From: Blautia caecimuris
GTDB lineage: Bacteria; Bacillota; Clostridia; Lachnospirales; Lachnospiraceae
NCBI RefSeq assembly: GCF_024622975.1
Contig: NZ_JANJZT010000018.1
Location: forward strand, 1 to 56,609
DNA: 56,609 nt
Direction of reading: 5' to 3'
A program made the translations under genes and the position numbers. This document shows, piece after piece, positions 25,619 through 33,906 of the stretch; position 1 is the stretch's first letter, and each line of letters begins with the position of its first letter. The notes under the pieces are model-generated. The model worked only from the letters and a program-made list of their open reading frames with translations. It did no database searches and was not told where the DNA came from.

Positions 25619-26479
25619 ATGAAGAAAAAAATCGTAGGAATTTTAGCAGCAGCAGTAATCGGAACAACAGCATTCGCAACCGTTGCAAGTGCGGCAAGCG
25701 GAACGATCAATGTAATTTCCCGTGAGGATGGTTCCGGAACAAGAGGCGCTTTTATTGAGCTGTTCGGCATCCAGGAAGAAAAAGACGGCGAAAAAATTGA
25801 TATGACAACAGTTGATGCCAGCATCACAAACAGCACTTCCGTTATGATGACAACTGTAGCAGGCGATGAGAATGCAATCGGATATATTTCCCTTGGATCT
25901 CTTAACGATACTGTAAAGGCTGTAAAAATCGACGGAGCTGAGGCAACTGCTGAGAACGTTGCAAATGATACATATAAAGTTTCCCGTCCGTTTAACATTG
26001 TAACAGGCGAGAAAGTAAGCGAGGCAGCACAGGATTTTGTGAACTATATTATGAGCGAAGAAGGTCAGCAGATCGTTGAGGACAACGGTTATATCAAAGC
26101 TGATGCAGAAGCAAAACCTTATGAGGCAGCAGATGTGGAAGGTAAGGTTGTTGTAGCCGGTTCCTCCTCCATTTCTCCTGTAATGGAAAAACTGAAAGAG
26201 GCTTATGAAGCAGTGAACAAAAACGTTACAGTAGAGGTTCAGCAGAGCGATTCCACAACAGGAGTTACATCTGCAGCAGAAGGCATCTGTGATATCGGAA
26301 TGGCTTCCCGTGAACTGAAAGATGAGGAAACAGAGATGAATCTTACAGCTACTGTAATTGCAAAAGACGGTATTGCGGTAGTCGTAAATAATGAAAATGA
26401 GGTTGAGGATCTGACAAGCGATCAGGTAAAAGCAATCTTCACAGGCGAGACAACAGAATGGGAAGATCTGGCAGAGTAA
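25619..26479 (+). CDS. pstS: phosphate ABC transporter substrate-binding protein, halves in permuted order
   Basis: A 286-aa periplasmic-type binding protein. Signal peptide about 1-26 (ends VASA/A), with no lipobox Cys. Residues 28-160 carry the features normally in the C-terminal half of PstS (VISREDGSGTRGAF; TSVMMTTVAGDENAIGYISL; AAQDFVNYIMSEEGQQIV). Residues 175-286 carry the normally N-terminal half (VAGSSSISPVMEKLKEAY; CDIGMASRELKDEE; GIAVVVN...VKAIFTGETTEWEDL). All key segments are there, only exchanged. It is directly followed by pstC, so the role in high-affinity phosphate import is secure. Start chosen by AAGAGGAG. Confidence 0.88.
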   Translation: MKKKIVGILAAAVIGTTAFATVASAASGTINVISREDGSGTRGAFIELFGIQEEKDGEKIDMTTVDASITNSTSVMMTTVAGDENAIGYISLGSLNDTVKAVKIDGAEATAENVANDTYKVSRPFNIVTGEKVSEAAQDFVNYIMSEEGQQIVEDNGYIKADAEAKPYEAADVEGKVVVAGSSSISPVMEKLKEAYEAVNKNVTVEVQQSDSTTGVTSAAEGICDIGMASRELKDEETEMNLTATVIAKDGIAVVVNNENEVEDLTSDQVKAIFTGETTEWEDLAE

Positions 26480-26499
26480 TAAAACCTGCATAACATGAC

Positions 26500-26538
26500 A
26501 GAACGCAGAGGAGCCCGGAAATCCGGGCTTCCGTTCTG
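26500..26538 (+). terminator. attenuator hairpin between pstS and pstC
   Basis: AGCCCGGA (26512-26519) pairs with TCCGGGCT (26522-26529), extended by GAACG (26501)/CGTTC (26532). No T run follows, so it probably stabilises the pstS 3' end or lowers read-through into pstCAB. Confidence 0.6.
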
Positions 26539-26571
26539 CAGTCAGGAAGTTAGAGAGGAAGAAATCATTTT

Positions 26572-27429
26572 ATGAATAAAATCAAAGAACGGGGAATGAA
26601 AATTGTATTTATGGTTGCTGCCTGCGCTTCTGTACTGGCAGTATTCCTGATCTGTCTGTTTCTTTTTGCCAGCGGAATCCCGGCAATCGGAAAAATAGGT
26701 CCTCTGGAATTTCTTTTTGGAACAGAATGGCGGCCCTCCAATGATATGTATGGAATTTTTCCAATGATCGTGGCAAGCATTTATGTAACAGGAGGAGCAA
26801 TTCTGGTAGGAGTTCCCGTAGCTCTGCTTACGTCTGTATTTATGGCCCGTTACTGTCCGAAAAAAATCTACAGACCGTTAAAATCAGGTATTGAACTGAT
26901 GGCAGGAGTTCCTTCTATTGTATATGGATTTTTCGGTCTGGTGGTCATGGTGCCAATGATCCGGGAAACCTTTGGAGGAACAGGAACAAGCTGGCTGGCA
27001 GCGTCCCTGCTTCTTGGAATTATGATTCTTCCAACCATTATCGGACCTACAGAATCAGCGCTCCGCAGTGTTCCGGAAAGCTATTATGAAGGTTCTCTGG
27101 CTCTTGGAGCCACAAAGGAACGCAGCATTTTCCGCGTAATGCTTCCGGCGGCAAAATCCGGTATTCTTGCAGCTGTGGTTCTTGGAATCGGACGTGCCAT
27201 TGGCGAGACTATGGCGGTTATTATGGTAGCGGGAAACCAGGCCAGAATGCCTCAGGGGATTCTCAAGGGACTTCGTACTATGACTGCAAATATTGTTACT
27301 GAAATGGGATATGCGACAGGTATGCACAGAGAGGCGCTTATTGCTACCGGTGTGGTATTGTTTGTCTTTATCCTGATCATTAACTTAAGTCTTTCATTAC
27401 TGAACAGGAGGGCGGAAAATGCAAACTAA
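26572..27429 (+). CDS. pstC: phosphate ABC transporter permease PstC
   Basis: A 285-aa inner-membrane permease with about six membrane helices, the early GPLEFLFGTEWRPS segment typical of PstC, and the signature IVYGFFGLVVM...ESYYEGSLALGATKERSIFRVMLPAAKSGI that contacts PstB. The gene overlaps pstA by 11 bp. It works with PstA, PstB and PstS in ATP-driven phosphate uptake. Confidence 0.93.
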   Translation: MNKIKERGMKIVFMVAACASVLAVFLICLFLFASGIPAIGKIGPLEFLFGTEWRPSNDMYGIFPMIVASIYVTGGAILVGVPVALLTSVFMARYCPKKIYRPLKSGIELMAGVPSIVYGFFGLVVMVPMIRETFGGTGTSWLAASLLLGIMILPTIIGPTESALRSVPESYYEGSLALGATKERSIFRVMLPAAKSGILAAVVLGIGRAIGETMAVIMVAGNQARMPQGILKGLRTMTANIVTEMGYATGMHREALIATGVVLFVFILIINLSLSLLNRRAENAN

Positions 27430-28321
27430 TGCTGCGGCTTTGAATTCACAGGTCAATTCAAAAAAGAGAAACAGCTCTTCCCTTACAGATCAGCTTCGTT
27501 CCTACCTGCGCCATCCGGGCTCCGGTATTCTTGCTTTTCTGACAGGACTGGCTGCAGTACTGACCTTTGCGGTACTGATCTTTCTGGTAGGGTATATTCT
27601 GATAAAAGGTATTCCTTATCTGACACCTGAGCTTTTCAGCTTTGAGTATAATTCTGAGAATGTATCGCTGATGCCTTCTCTTATCAATACCTTTATTATG
27701 ACTGTTCTGACACTTGTAATTGCGGCTCCCATAGGCATTTTTGCCGCTATCTATCTGGTGGAATATGCTCAGAAGGGCAACCGTCTGGTAAAGGTGATTC
27801 GTATTACAGCAGAGACACTTTCCGGTATTCCTTCTATTGTATTCGGACTTTTCGGTATGCTGTTTTTTGTGACAGCCCTTCAGTGGGGAATGTCTCTTAT
27901 GGCAGGTATTTGTACACTGGTGATCATGGTTCTTCCCCTTATTATGAGAACTTCTGAGGAGGCTTTGAAGGCAGTTCCGGATTCTTACAGAGAGGCCAGC
28001 TTCGGACTGGGAGCAGGAAAGCTGCGCACGATTTTTACCATTGTGCTTCCTTCAGCGGTTCCGGGGATTCTGGCAGGAATTATTCTTGCAATCGGACGTA
28101 TTATCGGTGAAACAGCAGCCCTTCTTTATACTTCCGGTACAGTTGCCCAGGTTCCCAATCTGATGGGATCCGGACGTACACTGGCTCTTCACATGTATGT
28201 GCTTTCCAGTGAAGGCCTCCACATGAATCAGGCATCTGCCACAGCGGTTGTAATTCTTGTTTTTGTACTGGTTATTAACTGGCTGTCAGGAAAAGCAGCA
28301 AAACGAATTGCGAAAGGATAA
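27419..28321 (+). CDS. pstA: phosphate ABC transporter permease PstA
   Basis: A 300-aa permease; about six membrane segments with the EAA-like loop PDSYREASFGLGAGKLRTIF and the upstream motif SGIPSIVFGLFGMLFF. The N-terminal 40 residues are polar. It overlaps pstC and is 6 bp from pstB, so one transcript. Partner of PstC in the membrane channel. Confidence 0.93.
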   Translation: MQTNAAALNSQVNSKKRNSSSLTDQLRSYLRHPGSGILAFLTGLAAVLTFAVLIFLVGYILIKGIPYLTPELFSFEYNSENVSLMPSLINTFIMTVLTLVIAAPIGIFAAIYLVEYAQKGNRLVKVIRITAETLSGIPSIVFGLFGMLFFVTALQWGMSLMAGICTLVIMVLPLIMRTSEEALKAVPDSYREASFGLGAGKLRTIFTIVLPSAVPGILAGIILAIGRIIGETAALLYTSGTVAQVPNLMGSGRTLALHMYVLSSEGLHMNQASATAVVILVFVLVINWLSGKAAKRIAKG

Positions 28322-28327
28322 GGATAC

Positions 28328-29086
28328 ATGAGTAATAATACAAAGCTTTCTATTGAAAATATGAATCTTCATTACGGCAGTTTCCATGCCTTAAAAGACA
28401 TTAATATGCATATTCCGGAAAAGGAGATCACTGCTTTTATCGGGCCCAGCGGATGCGGAAAATCAACTCTTCTTAAATCTTTGAACAGAATGAATGACCT
28501 TGTTGAGGGCTGTGTGATCACAGGAAAGGTGGAGCTTGACGGAGAAGATATTTACGGGGATATGGACGTGAATCTTCTGAGAAAAAGAGTGGGAATGGTG
28601 TTTCAGAAGCCCAATCCATTTCCAATGAGTATCTATGACAACATTGCCTACGGCCCCAGAACCCACGGCATCCGTTCCAAGGCAAAACTTGACGATATTG
28701 TGGAAAAATCTCTTCGGGATGCTGCAATCTGGGATGAGGTAAAGGACCGGTTAAAAAAGAGCGCTTTGGGAATGTCCGGAGGCCAGCAGCAGAGGCTCTG
28801 TATTGCAAGGGCTCTGGCAGTGCAGCCGGAGGTTCTTCTTATGGATGAGCCGACCTCTGCCCTTGACCCTATTTCCACCTCAAAGATCGAGGAGCTTGCA
28901 ATGGAGCTGAAAAAGGACTACACCATTGTTATGGTAACTCATAATATGCAGCAGGCAACACGTATTTCTGACAAAACCGCTTTCTTCCTTCTGGGAGAAG
29001 TGATAGAATTTAATGATACAGATACTTTATTCTCCATGCCTGCGGATAAAAGAACGGAAGATTATATTACAGGGAGGTTTGGCTGA
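28328..29086 (+). CDS. pstB: phosphate ABC transporter ATP-binding protein PstB
   Basis: A 252-aa ATPase with Walker [10 protein letters not shown] (about 38-46), Q-loop [15 protein letters not shown] (typical of PstB), signature MSGGQQQRL, Walker [14 protein letters not shown] and H-loop VTHNM. It powers phosphate import. Stop lies 1 bp before the PhoU ATG. Confidence 0.96.
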   Translation: MSNNTKLSIENMNLHYGSFHALKDINMHIPEKEITAFIGPSGCGKSTLLKSLNRMNDLVEGCVITGKVELDGEDIYGDMDVNLLRKRVGMVFQKPNPFPMSIYDNIAYGPRTHGIRSKAKLDDIVEKSLRDAAIWDEVKDRLKKSALGMSGGQQQRLCIARALAVQPEVLLMDEPTSALDPISTSKIEELAMELKKDYTIVMVTHNMQQATRISDKTAFFLLGEVIEFNDTDTLFSMPADKRTEDYITGRFG

Positions 29087-29087
29087 T

Positions 29088-29750
29088 ATGGCAACACGTT
29101 TTGAAAGACAGCTGGAAGAGCTTCATGTACAGATCATTACCATGGGAAGTCTCTGCGAAAAGGTAATTGCTCTTTCTGCAAAGGCAATCCAGGGCGAGGA
29201 CTGCGCCGGAGAGGTTTTTGAAACAGATAGAGAAATCGACGGACTGGAGCGGGAGATCGAGGCCATCTGTATGCGGCTTCTTCTTCATCAGCAGCCGGTG
29301 GCAAGAGATCTTCGTGAGATTTCCGCGGCTCTGAAAATGATCTCTGATATGGAACGCATCGGAGACCAGGCGGCAGATATCGCAGACCTTTCCAAGTTTA
29401 TTGACCGAAGCGTTGTGGAGATTCCGGATGAAATTGCCAGAATGGCGGAAAAAACCGTTCATATGGTAACAGAAAGCATTGACGCGTTTGTGAAAGCGGA
29501 TCTGGCGCTTTGTCGTAAGGTTATTGATGATGACGATCTTGTAGACGAGCTGTTTAATCAGACAAAAAACAAGCTGGCTGATCTGATCTACAAAAATATG
29601 GATGCCAAAGCAGGGCTGGATCTTCTGATGACTGCAAAGTACATGGAGAGGATCGGAGACCATGCGGTGAACATTGCAGAATGGGTGGAGTATTCTATTA
29701 CAGGCATTCACAGAAACAATGAGCACCAAATGGGAGGAAATAAGAATTGA
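29088..29750 (+). CDS. phoU: phosphate signalling regulator PhoU
   Basis: A 220-aa all-helical protein with two PhoU repeats, each with the metal-ligand pattern (ISDMERIGDQAADIADL around residue 90; KYMERIGDHAVNIAEWVEY near 190). PhoU links transporter state to the sensor kinase and dampens uptake. Start at 29088 with GGGAGG upstream; the reading frame extends further into pstB but without a ribosome site. The stop overlaps the kinase TTG start. Confidence 0.94.
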   Translation: MATRFERQLEELHVQIITMGSLCEKVIALSAKAIQGEDCAGEVFETDREIDGLEREIEAICMRLLLHQQPVARDLREISAALKMISDMERIGDQAADIADLSKFIDRSVVEIPDEIARMAEKTVHMVTESIDAFVKADLALCRKVIDDDDLVDELFNQTKNKLADLIYKNMDAKAGLDLLMTAKYMERIGDHAVNIAEWVEYSITGIHRNNEHQMGGNKN

Positions 29751-31408
29751 CAAAAAAGATTTTTAAGTCTACAGTTCTTGCTTCAGCAGCAGTTCTGATA
29801 CTGGGGGTTGCCTTTGTTATGGGAATTCTTTATCAGTATTTCGGAAAGCAGCTGAACAGTGAGCTGGAAAAGGAAGCCAGATATCTGGCTTACGGAGTAG
29901 AGCAGCAGGGGCAGGAGTATCTGGAGCAGATCAAATACGGTGATTCCAGAATTACTTATATAGATGAGAATGGAAATGTCCTGTATGACAATACAGCAGA
30001 TGAAAACAAAATGGAGAACCATAAGAATCGTGAAGAGTTTCAGGAGGCGCTGAGCAAGGGGAAAGGCGAGGCGGTACGTATGTCCGACACGCTTTCAGAA
30101 AAGACAGTCTACTCTGCAATAAGACTTTCCGATAATTCTGTTCTTCGTGTATCCAGTACACAGTATTCTGTATTTGCTCTGATTCTGCAGCTTGTACAGC
30201 CGGTACTCTGTATTATTTTTGTAATGCTGATCATAGCAGGAGTGATCGCGTCAAAGGTTGCTTCAAAGATCGTGGAACCCATCAATGAACTGGATCTGGA
30301 AAAGCCCGGAGAAAATGAAATTTATGAAGAGGTGGCTCCTCTTCTGGGAAAAATAAACCGGCAGAACCGCCAGATACAGAAACAGCTGGAGGAAGCAAGG
30401 AGAAATCAGGAGGAGTTTTCTATTATTACAGAAAACATGCAGGAAGGTCTTCTGGTGATCGATCCTTATACTATGATACTTTCCGGTAATTCAAGCGCCT
30501 GGAGGATTTTTCAGGTAAATGAACCCGGCATAGGCCAAAGCGTATACTCTCTTGACAGAGATGAGGATTTCAGAAAGGTGATAGAACATGTTCTGGAGGG
30601 AAAACACGGAAACGCTCTTCTTCGTCTGGATAATGAATTTGTGCAGCTGATCGCAAATCCGGTTACAAGAGACGGAAAAATCGTAGGCGCAGTGCTGCTT
30701 CTGATGAATGAAACAGAAAAAATCCAGCGGGAAAACCTCAGAAGGGAGTTTTCTGCCAATGTTTCTCATGAGCTGAAAACACCTCTGACCTCTATTTCAG
30801 GTTTTGCCGAGATTATTCAGGACGGCTTTGTGAAGGAAGAGGATGTGAAAAAGTTTGCAGGCAGGATTTACCGGGAGGCTCAGAGGCTGATTCAGCTTGT
30901 GGAGGACACCATTAAGATTTCTCAGCTTGACGAAGGAGAAAATCCTTATGAGTGGGAAAATGTGGATATCTATTCCGTTGCCCGGAATGTATGTGGAAAC
31001 CTGAAAGAAATCGCGCAGAAAAAGAACGTGCATCTTTACATTGACGGAGAAAGACTGATCTGCCGCACTGTGCGTCCGATTTTTGAGGAGATTCTTTATA
31101 ATCTCTGCGATAATGGAATCAAGTACAATAAGGACAATGGCACAGTGACCATTCATCTGAAAGATATTGGCAATGCCATTCAGATTTCTGTGGAGGATAA
31201 TGGAATCGGAATCCCGAGAGAGGACAGAAACCGGGTGTTTGAGAGGTTCTACCGGGTGGATAAAAGTCATTCCAAGGAGATCGGAGGAACCGGCCTGGGA
31301 CTTTCTATTGTAAAGCACGGAGTTGCCTTCCTGGGAGGAACACTGGAGCTGACAAGCGAAGTGGATTCAGGAACTGAGATTACAGTGACCCTGCCGAAAC
31401 AGGCATAA
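29747..31408 (+). CDS. phoR: PhoR-like sensor histidine kinase
   Basis: A 553-aa membrane kinase: first membrane span (about 8-30), extracellular sensor region, second span (about 148-170), a linker, PAS domain (about 215-320; EGLLVIDPYTMILSGNSSA), HisKA with His341 (FSANVSHELKTPLTS) and an HATPase domain (NLCDNGIKYN, DNGIGIP, GTGLGLSIVKH). It starts with TTG at 29747, nine bases after GGAGG and overlapping the phoU stop. Order and coupling with phoU support a phosphate-sensing PhoR role. Its usual partner, a PhoP response regulator gene, is not adjacent. Confidence 0.88.
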   Translation: MTKKIFKSTVLASAAVLILGVAFVMGILYQYFGKQLNSELEKEARYLAYGVEQQGQEYLEQIKYGDSRITYIDENGNVLYDNTADENKMENHKNREEFQEALSKGKGEAVRMSDTLSEKTVYSAIRLSDNSVLRVSSTQYSVFALILQLVQPVLCIIFVMLIIAGVIASKVASKIVEPINELDLEKPGENEIYEEVAPLLGKINRQNRQIQKQLEEARRNQEEFSIITENMQEGLLVIDPYTMILSGNSSAWRIFQVNEPGIGQSVYSLDRDEDFRKVIEHVLEGKHGNALLRLDNEFVQLIANPVTRDGKIVGAVLLLMNETEKIQRENLRREFSANVSHELKTPLTSISGFAEIIQDGFVKEEDVKKFAGRIYREAQRLIQLVEDTIKISQLDEGENPYEWENVDIYSVARNVCGNLKEIAQKKNVHLYIDGERLICRTVRPIFEEILYNLCDNGIKYNKDNGTVTIHLKDIGNAIQISVEDNGIGIPREDRNRVFERFYRVDKSHSKEIGGTGLGLSIVKHGVAFLGGTLELTSEVDSGTEITVTLPKQA

Positions 31409-31473
31409 TCATACCCTGCAGGACAGGATGGATTTCCGGGAAAAGGAATTTTGAGGAGGACTGCAGCGAAAGC

Positions 31474-31518
31474 AAAAAGAGTACGGACATCATACCAGAT
31501 GATGTCCGTACTCTTTTT
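31474..31518. terminator. bidirectional terminator between phoR and the Cys-rich gene
   Basis: A 20-bp perfect inverted repeat (31474-31493 with 31499-31518) begins with AAAAAGAG and ends with CTCTTTTT, so it can terminate rightward transcripts from phoR and leftward transcripts from the gene at 31531-31722. Confidence 0.9.
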
Positions 31519-31530
31519 GTGTGGGTGTGT

Positions 31531-31722
31531 TCAGTAGCAGTAGGCTCCCTCATAAGCAGAGCAGGATTCTTTTTTCCGGGACTGATTTTCACAGGTCCGG
31601 CAACGGTCACAGAATTCCTGTTCATAGCAGGTGGCACATACACAGTTTCCGCAGGAGCTGCGGTCATATTCCGGCGTACAGGTAAAAGGAACCTCTGTTT
31701 TTTCGTCATACTTTTCCTTCAT
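31531..31722 (-). CDS. small Cys-rich protein, unknown function
   Basis: A 63-aa protein with ten Cys, several in CxxC or CxC spacing (SSCGNCVCATC; FCDRCRTC), Glu/Asp rich and without a signal peptide. AAAGGAG lies nine bases before the ATG, and a strong terminator follows the stop, which argues for a real gene. It may bind zinc or an iron-sulfur cluster in the cytoplasm. It does not match the six-Cys SCIFF peptide pattern and has no radical-SAM neighbour, so I do not call it a RiPP precursor. Confidence 0.65.
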   Translation of the reverse strand: MKEKYDEKTEVPFTCTPEYDRSSCGNCVCATCYEQEFCDRCRTCENQSRKKESCSAYEGAYCY

Positions 31723-31801
31723 AAAGTATCACTCTCCTTTATCTGATTATAATTCTGGAAAGCGAAAGAATCAAGAAAACAGAAAGAAAAAATACAATTT
31801 T

Positions 31802-32686
31802 TTAATAATCGGTTTTATAATAGAATCTTCCGTTGATAAAGTCTGTTTTTATAATGTTTACAAATGCCTGAGGATCCACTTCCGTAACTTTTTTCACAAG
31901 GATCTTTGCTTCGTCCCTGGACACTACAGAATAGATCATTGCCGTATTGTCGCCGCTGTAGCAGCCGGTACCGTCGATTCTTGTGGCAGAGTGATGGGAC
32001 AGCTTGGAAATTTCTTCATAGACTTCATCAGGATGCCTTGTAATAATAAACAGAGTGTGTTTTTTGTAGCGCTGATGGAGCATCTGTACCACCTGAGTGG
32101 AGGTAAACTGGAAGATAATGGAATAAAGCGCTTTATCCCATCCGAAAAGCAGGCCTGCAACAACCAGGATCACTGCGTTTCCGCAAAGGATGTAATTCCA
32201 GATATCCTGTCCGTTTTTTTCTGAAAAATAAATGGCAATAAAATCAGTTCCGCCGCTGCTTGTATTTCCGATCAGGCAGAGACTGACCACAAAACCGTTG
32301 ATCAGTCCGCCGAAAATACTGATCAGAAGCGGATCGTAGGTAATGGGCTGTGAGGGAATAAGGTCTGTCAGAATACTGGACAGAACGATCACCACACAGG
32401 AACTCATGGTAAATTTAACTCCGATAAACTTCAGTCCTATAAAAACAGGAATGGCATTCAGGATAACGTTGATCAGGGTGTAGGGAATTTCCATTCCCGC
32501 AAATTCCTGAAAAATGCCCTGGATCAGAAGCGTGAGACCGTTAAAGCCGCCCGGATACAGTCCTCCGGCTTTTACAAAGGTTTTTATGTTCACGGCAAAG
32601 AGCACGGCAGCAATCACTGCACAACTATATCGTTTCAGTTCTATTTTTGCGTCCATGTTTTTAAAGGCTGACGAAAAATTACTCAT
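31802..32686 (-). CDS. YitT-family membrane protein
   Basis: A 294-aa protein with five to six membrane helices (NIKTFVKAGGLYPGGFNGLTLL; GGLINGFVVSLCLIGNTSSGGTDFIA) and a C-terminal cytoplasmic DUF2179 domain (about 215-290; HTLFIITRHPDEVYEEI). Both parts are diagnostic of the YitT family, whose transport role is not settled. GGAGG precedes the ATG. It may form a unit with the methyltransferase gene upstream on the same strand (37-bp gap), though the two roles seem unrelated. Confidence 0.9.
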   Translation of the reverse strand: MSNFSSAFKNMDAKIELKRYSCAVIAAVLFAVNIKTFVKAGGLYPGGFNGLTLLIQGIFQEFAGMEIPYTLINVILNAIPVFIGLKFIGVKFTMSSCVVIVLSSILTDLIPSQPITYDPLLISIFGGLINGFVVSLCLIGNTSSGGTDFIAIYFSEKNGQDIWNYILCGNAVILVVAGLLFGWDKALYSIIFQFTSTQVVQMLHQRYKKHTLFIITRHPDEVYEEISKLSHHSATRIDGTGCYSGDNTAMIYSVVSRDEAKILVKKVTEVDPQAFVNIIKTDFINGRFYYKTDY

Positions 32687-32723
32687 TTGTAATTTCCTCC
32701 AATAATTTTATCTGAAATCAGTT

Positions 32724-33584
32724 TTACACAGATTCCCACCGGCCGGAAGCGCCGCAGGGAAGAACCAGACCGCTGGAGGTGACCGGAAGTCCGATTTCCT
32801 GGGAATCTACGGTTCCGTTAAATTCTTTCAGTTCAGTTGCCAGCATATAGGTAAGAACAGCCGGAGCAAGACCTGTTGTGTAGGAGTTGATCAGGAAAAA
32901 CAGCGGGTCAGGACTGAGAATCTTTTTACACAGCCTGATAAGAGGATGAATAGCATCTTCTATCTTCCAGATTTCTCCTTTTGGACCTCTTCCGTAGGAA
33001 GGAGGATCCATAATAATGGCATCATAATGATTGCCCCTGCGGATTTCCCGTTCTACGAATTTTACGCAGTCATCAACAAGCCAGCGGATAGGAGCGTCTG
33101 CAAGTCCGGAGGCGGCAGCGTTTTCTTTTGCCCAGGTAACCATGCCCTTGGAAGCGTCTACATGGGTAACGCTTGCGCCGGCAGCGGCAGCGGCCAGAGT
33201 CGCGCCTCCTGTGTAGGCAAAAAGATTCAGTACTTTTACCGGTCTTCCGGCATTGCGGATTTTTTCCCCAAACCAGTCCCAGTTTACCGCCTGTTCCGGA
33301 AAAAGTCCGGTGTGTTTGAAGCTGAAGGGTTTCAGGTGGAAGGTGAGATGCTTATAATGAAGATCCCATTGTTGGGGAAGATCAAAAAACTCCCATTCTC
33401 CGCCGCCTTTTTTGCTTCTGTGATAATGGGCGTTCATATTTTTCCAGCCCCGGCTTACCTTTGGGGTATCCCAGATAACCTGCGGGTCCGGACGGACCAG
33501 GATATATTTTCCCCAGCGTTCCAGTTTTTCTCCGCCGGAGGTGTCAATTACTTCATATTCTTTCCATTGATCTGCAATCCACAT
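32724..33584 (-). CDS. class I SAM-dependent methyltransferase, RlmI-like
   Basis: A 286-aa protein: N-terminal part (1-100) with WEFFDLPQQWDLHYKHLTFHLK, and a Rossmann methyltransferase domain with the SAM motif VLNLFAYTGGATLAAAAAGA, acidic HVDASKGMV and catalytic-type DAIIMDPPSYGRGPKGE. The DPPSY motif fits N/C-methylation of rRNA bases as in RlmI/RlmK; the target nucleotide is unknown. The start at 33584 (MWIADQW) follows AGAGG; the frame is open further upstream but lacks a ribosome site. Confidence 0.85.
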   Translation of the reverse strand: MWIADQWKEYEVIDTSGGEKLERWGKYILVRPDPQVIWDTPKVSRGWKNMNAHYHRSKKGGGEWEFFDLPQQWDLHYKHLTFHLKPFSFKHTGLFPEQAVNWDWFGEKIRNAGRPVKVLNLFAYTGGATLAAAAAGASVTHVDASKGMVTWAKENAAASGLADAPIRWLVDDCVKFVEREIRRGNHYDAIIMDPPSYGRGPKGEIWKIEDAIHPLIRLCKKILSPDPLFFLINSYTTGLAPAVLTYMLATELKEFNGTVDSQEIGLPVTSSGLVLPCGASGRWESV

Positions 33585-33906
33585 AAATGATAACCTCTCA
33601 TTAGTTTTAATAAAATCAGCATACACTGATGCTATCCCCAGTATAGGGGAATTGCCGTAAATCTGCAAGTGAAAAAGAACGGAGTTTACTTTTGACAGGT
33701 TATATTGCTGCTGGTCATACGGCATTATCCCATCAGATGTTTTTACATATATGCCAAGATCCCGGAACAAACGAACAGAGTTTTTATAAATACAATGCTT
33801 ACAGGACTTGACAACAGGGAATTTAGCATACTAAAATAGACGGGATAGTATGGTTTAGCAATGTAATAGAAAAAAGTCCGAAAAGAGCGGAACGAGGAGG
33901 AAAAAC
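33585..33906. promoter_or_regulatory. divergent intergenic region with promoter for the aminotransferase gene
   Basis: A 322-bp gap between divergent genes. TTGACA (33808-33813), 18 bp, TAAAAT (33832-33837) is a promoter for the rightward aminotransferase gene, and GAGGAGG precedes its ATG. Another TTGACA occurs near 33692 without a clear -10. I see no ORF or RNA structure beyond this. Confidence 0.55.

Noticed and set aside
31531..31722. The ten-Cys protein as a SCIFF/ranthipeptide precursor
   Set aside because: Cys spacing differs from the six-Cys pattern and no radical-SAM maturase gene is in the neighbourhood.
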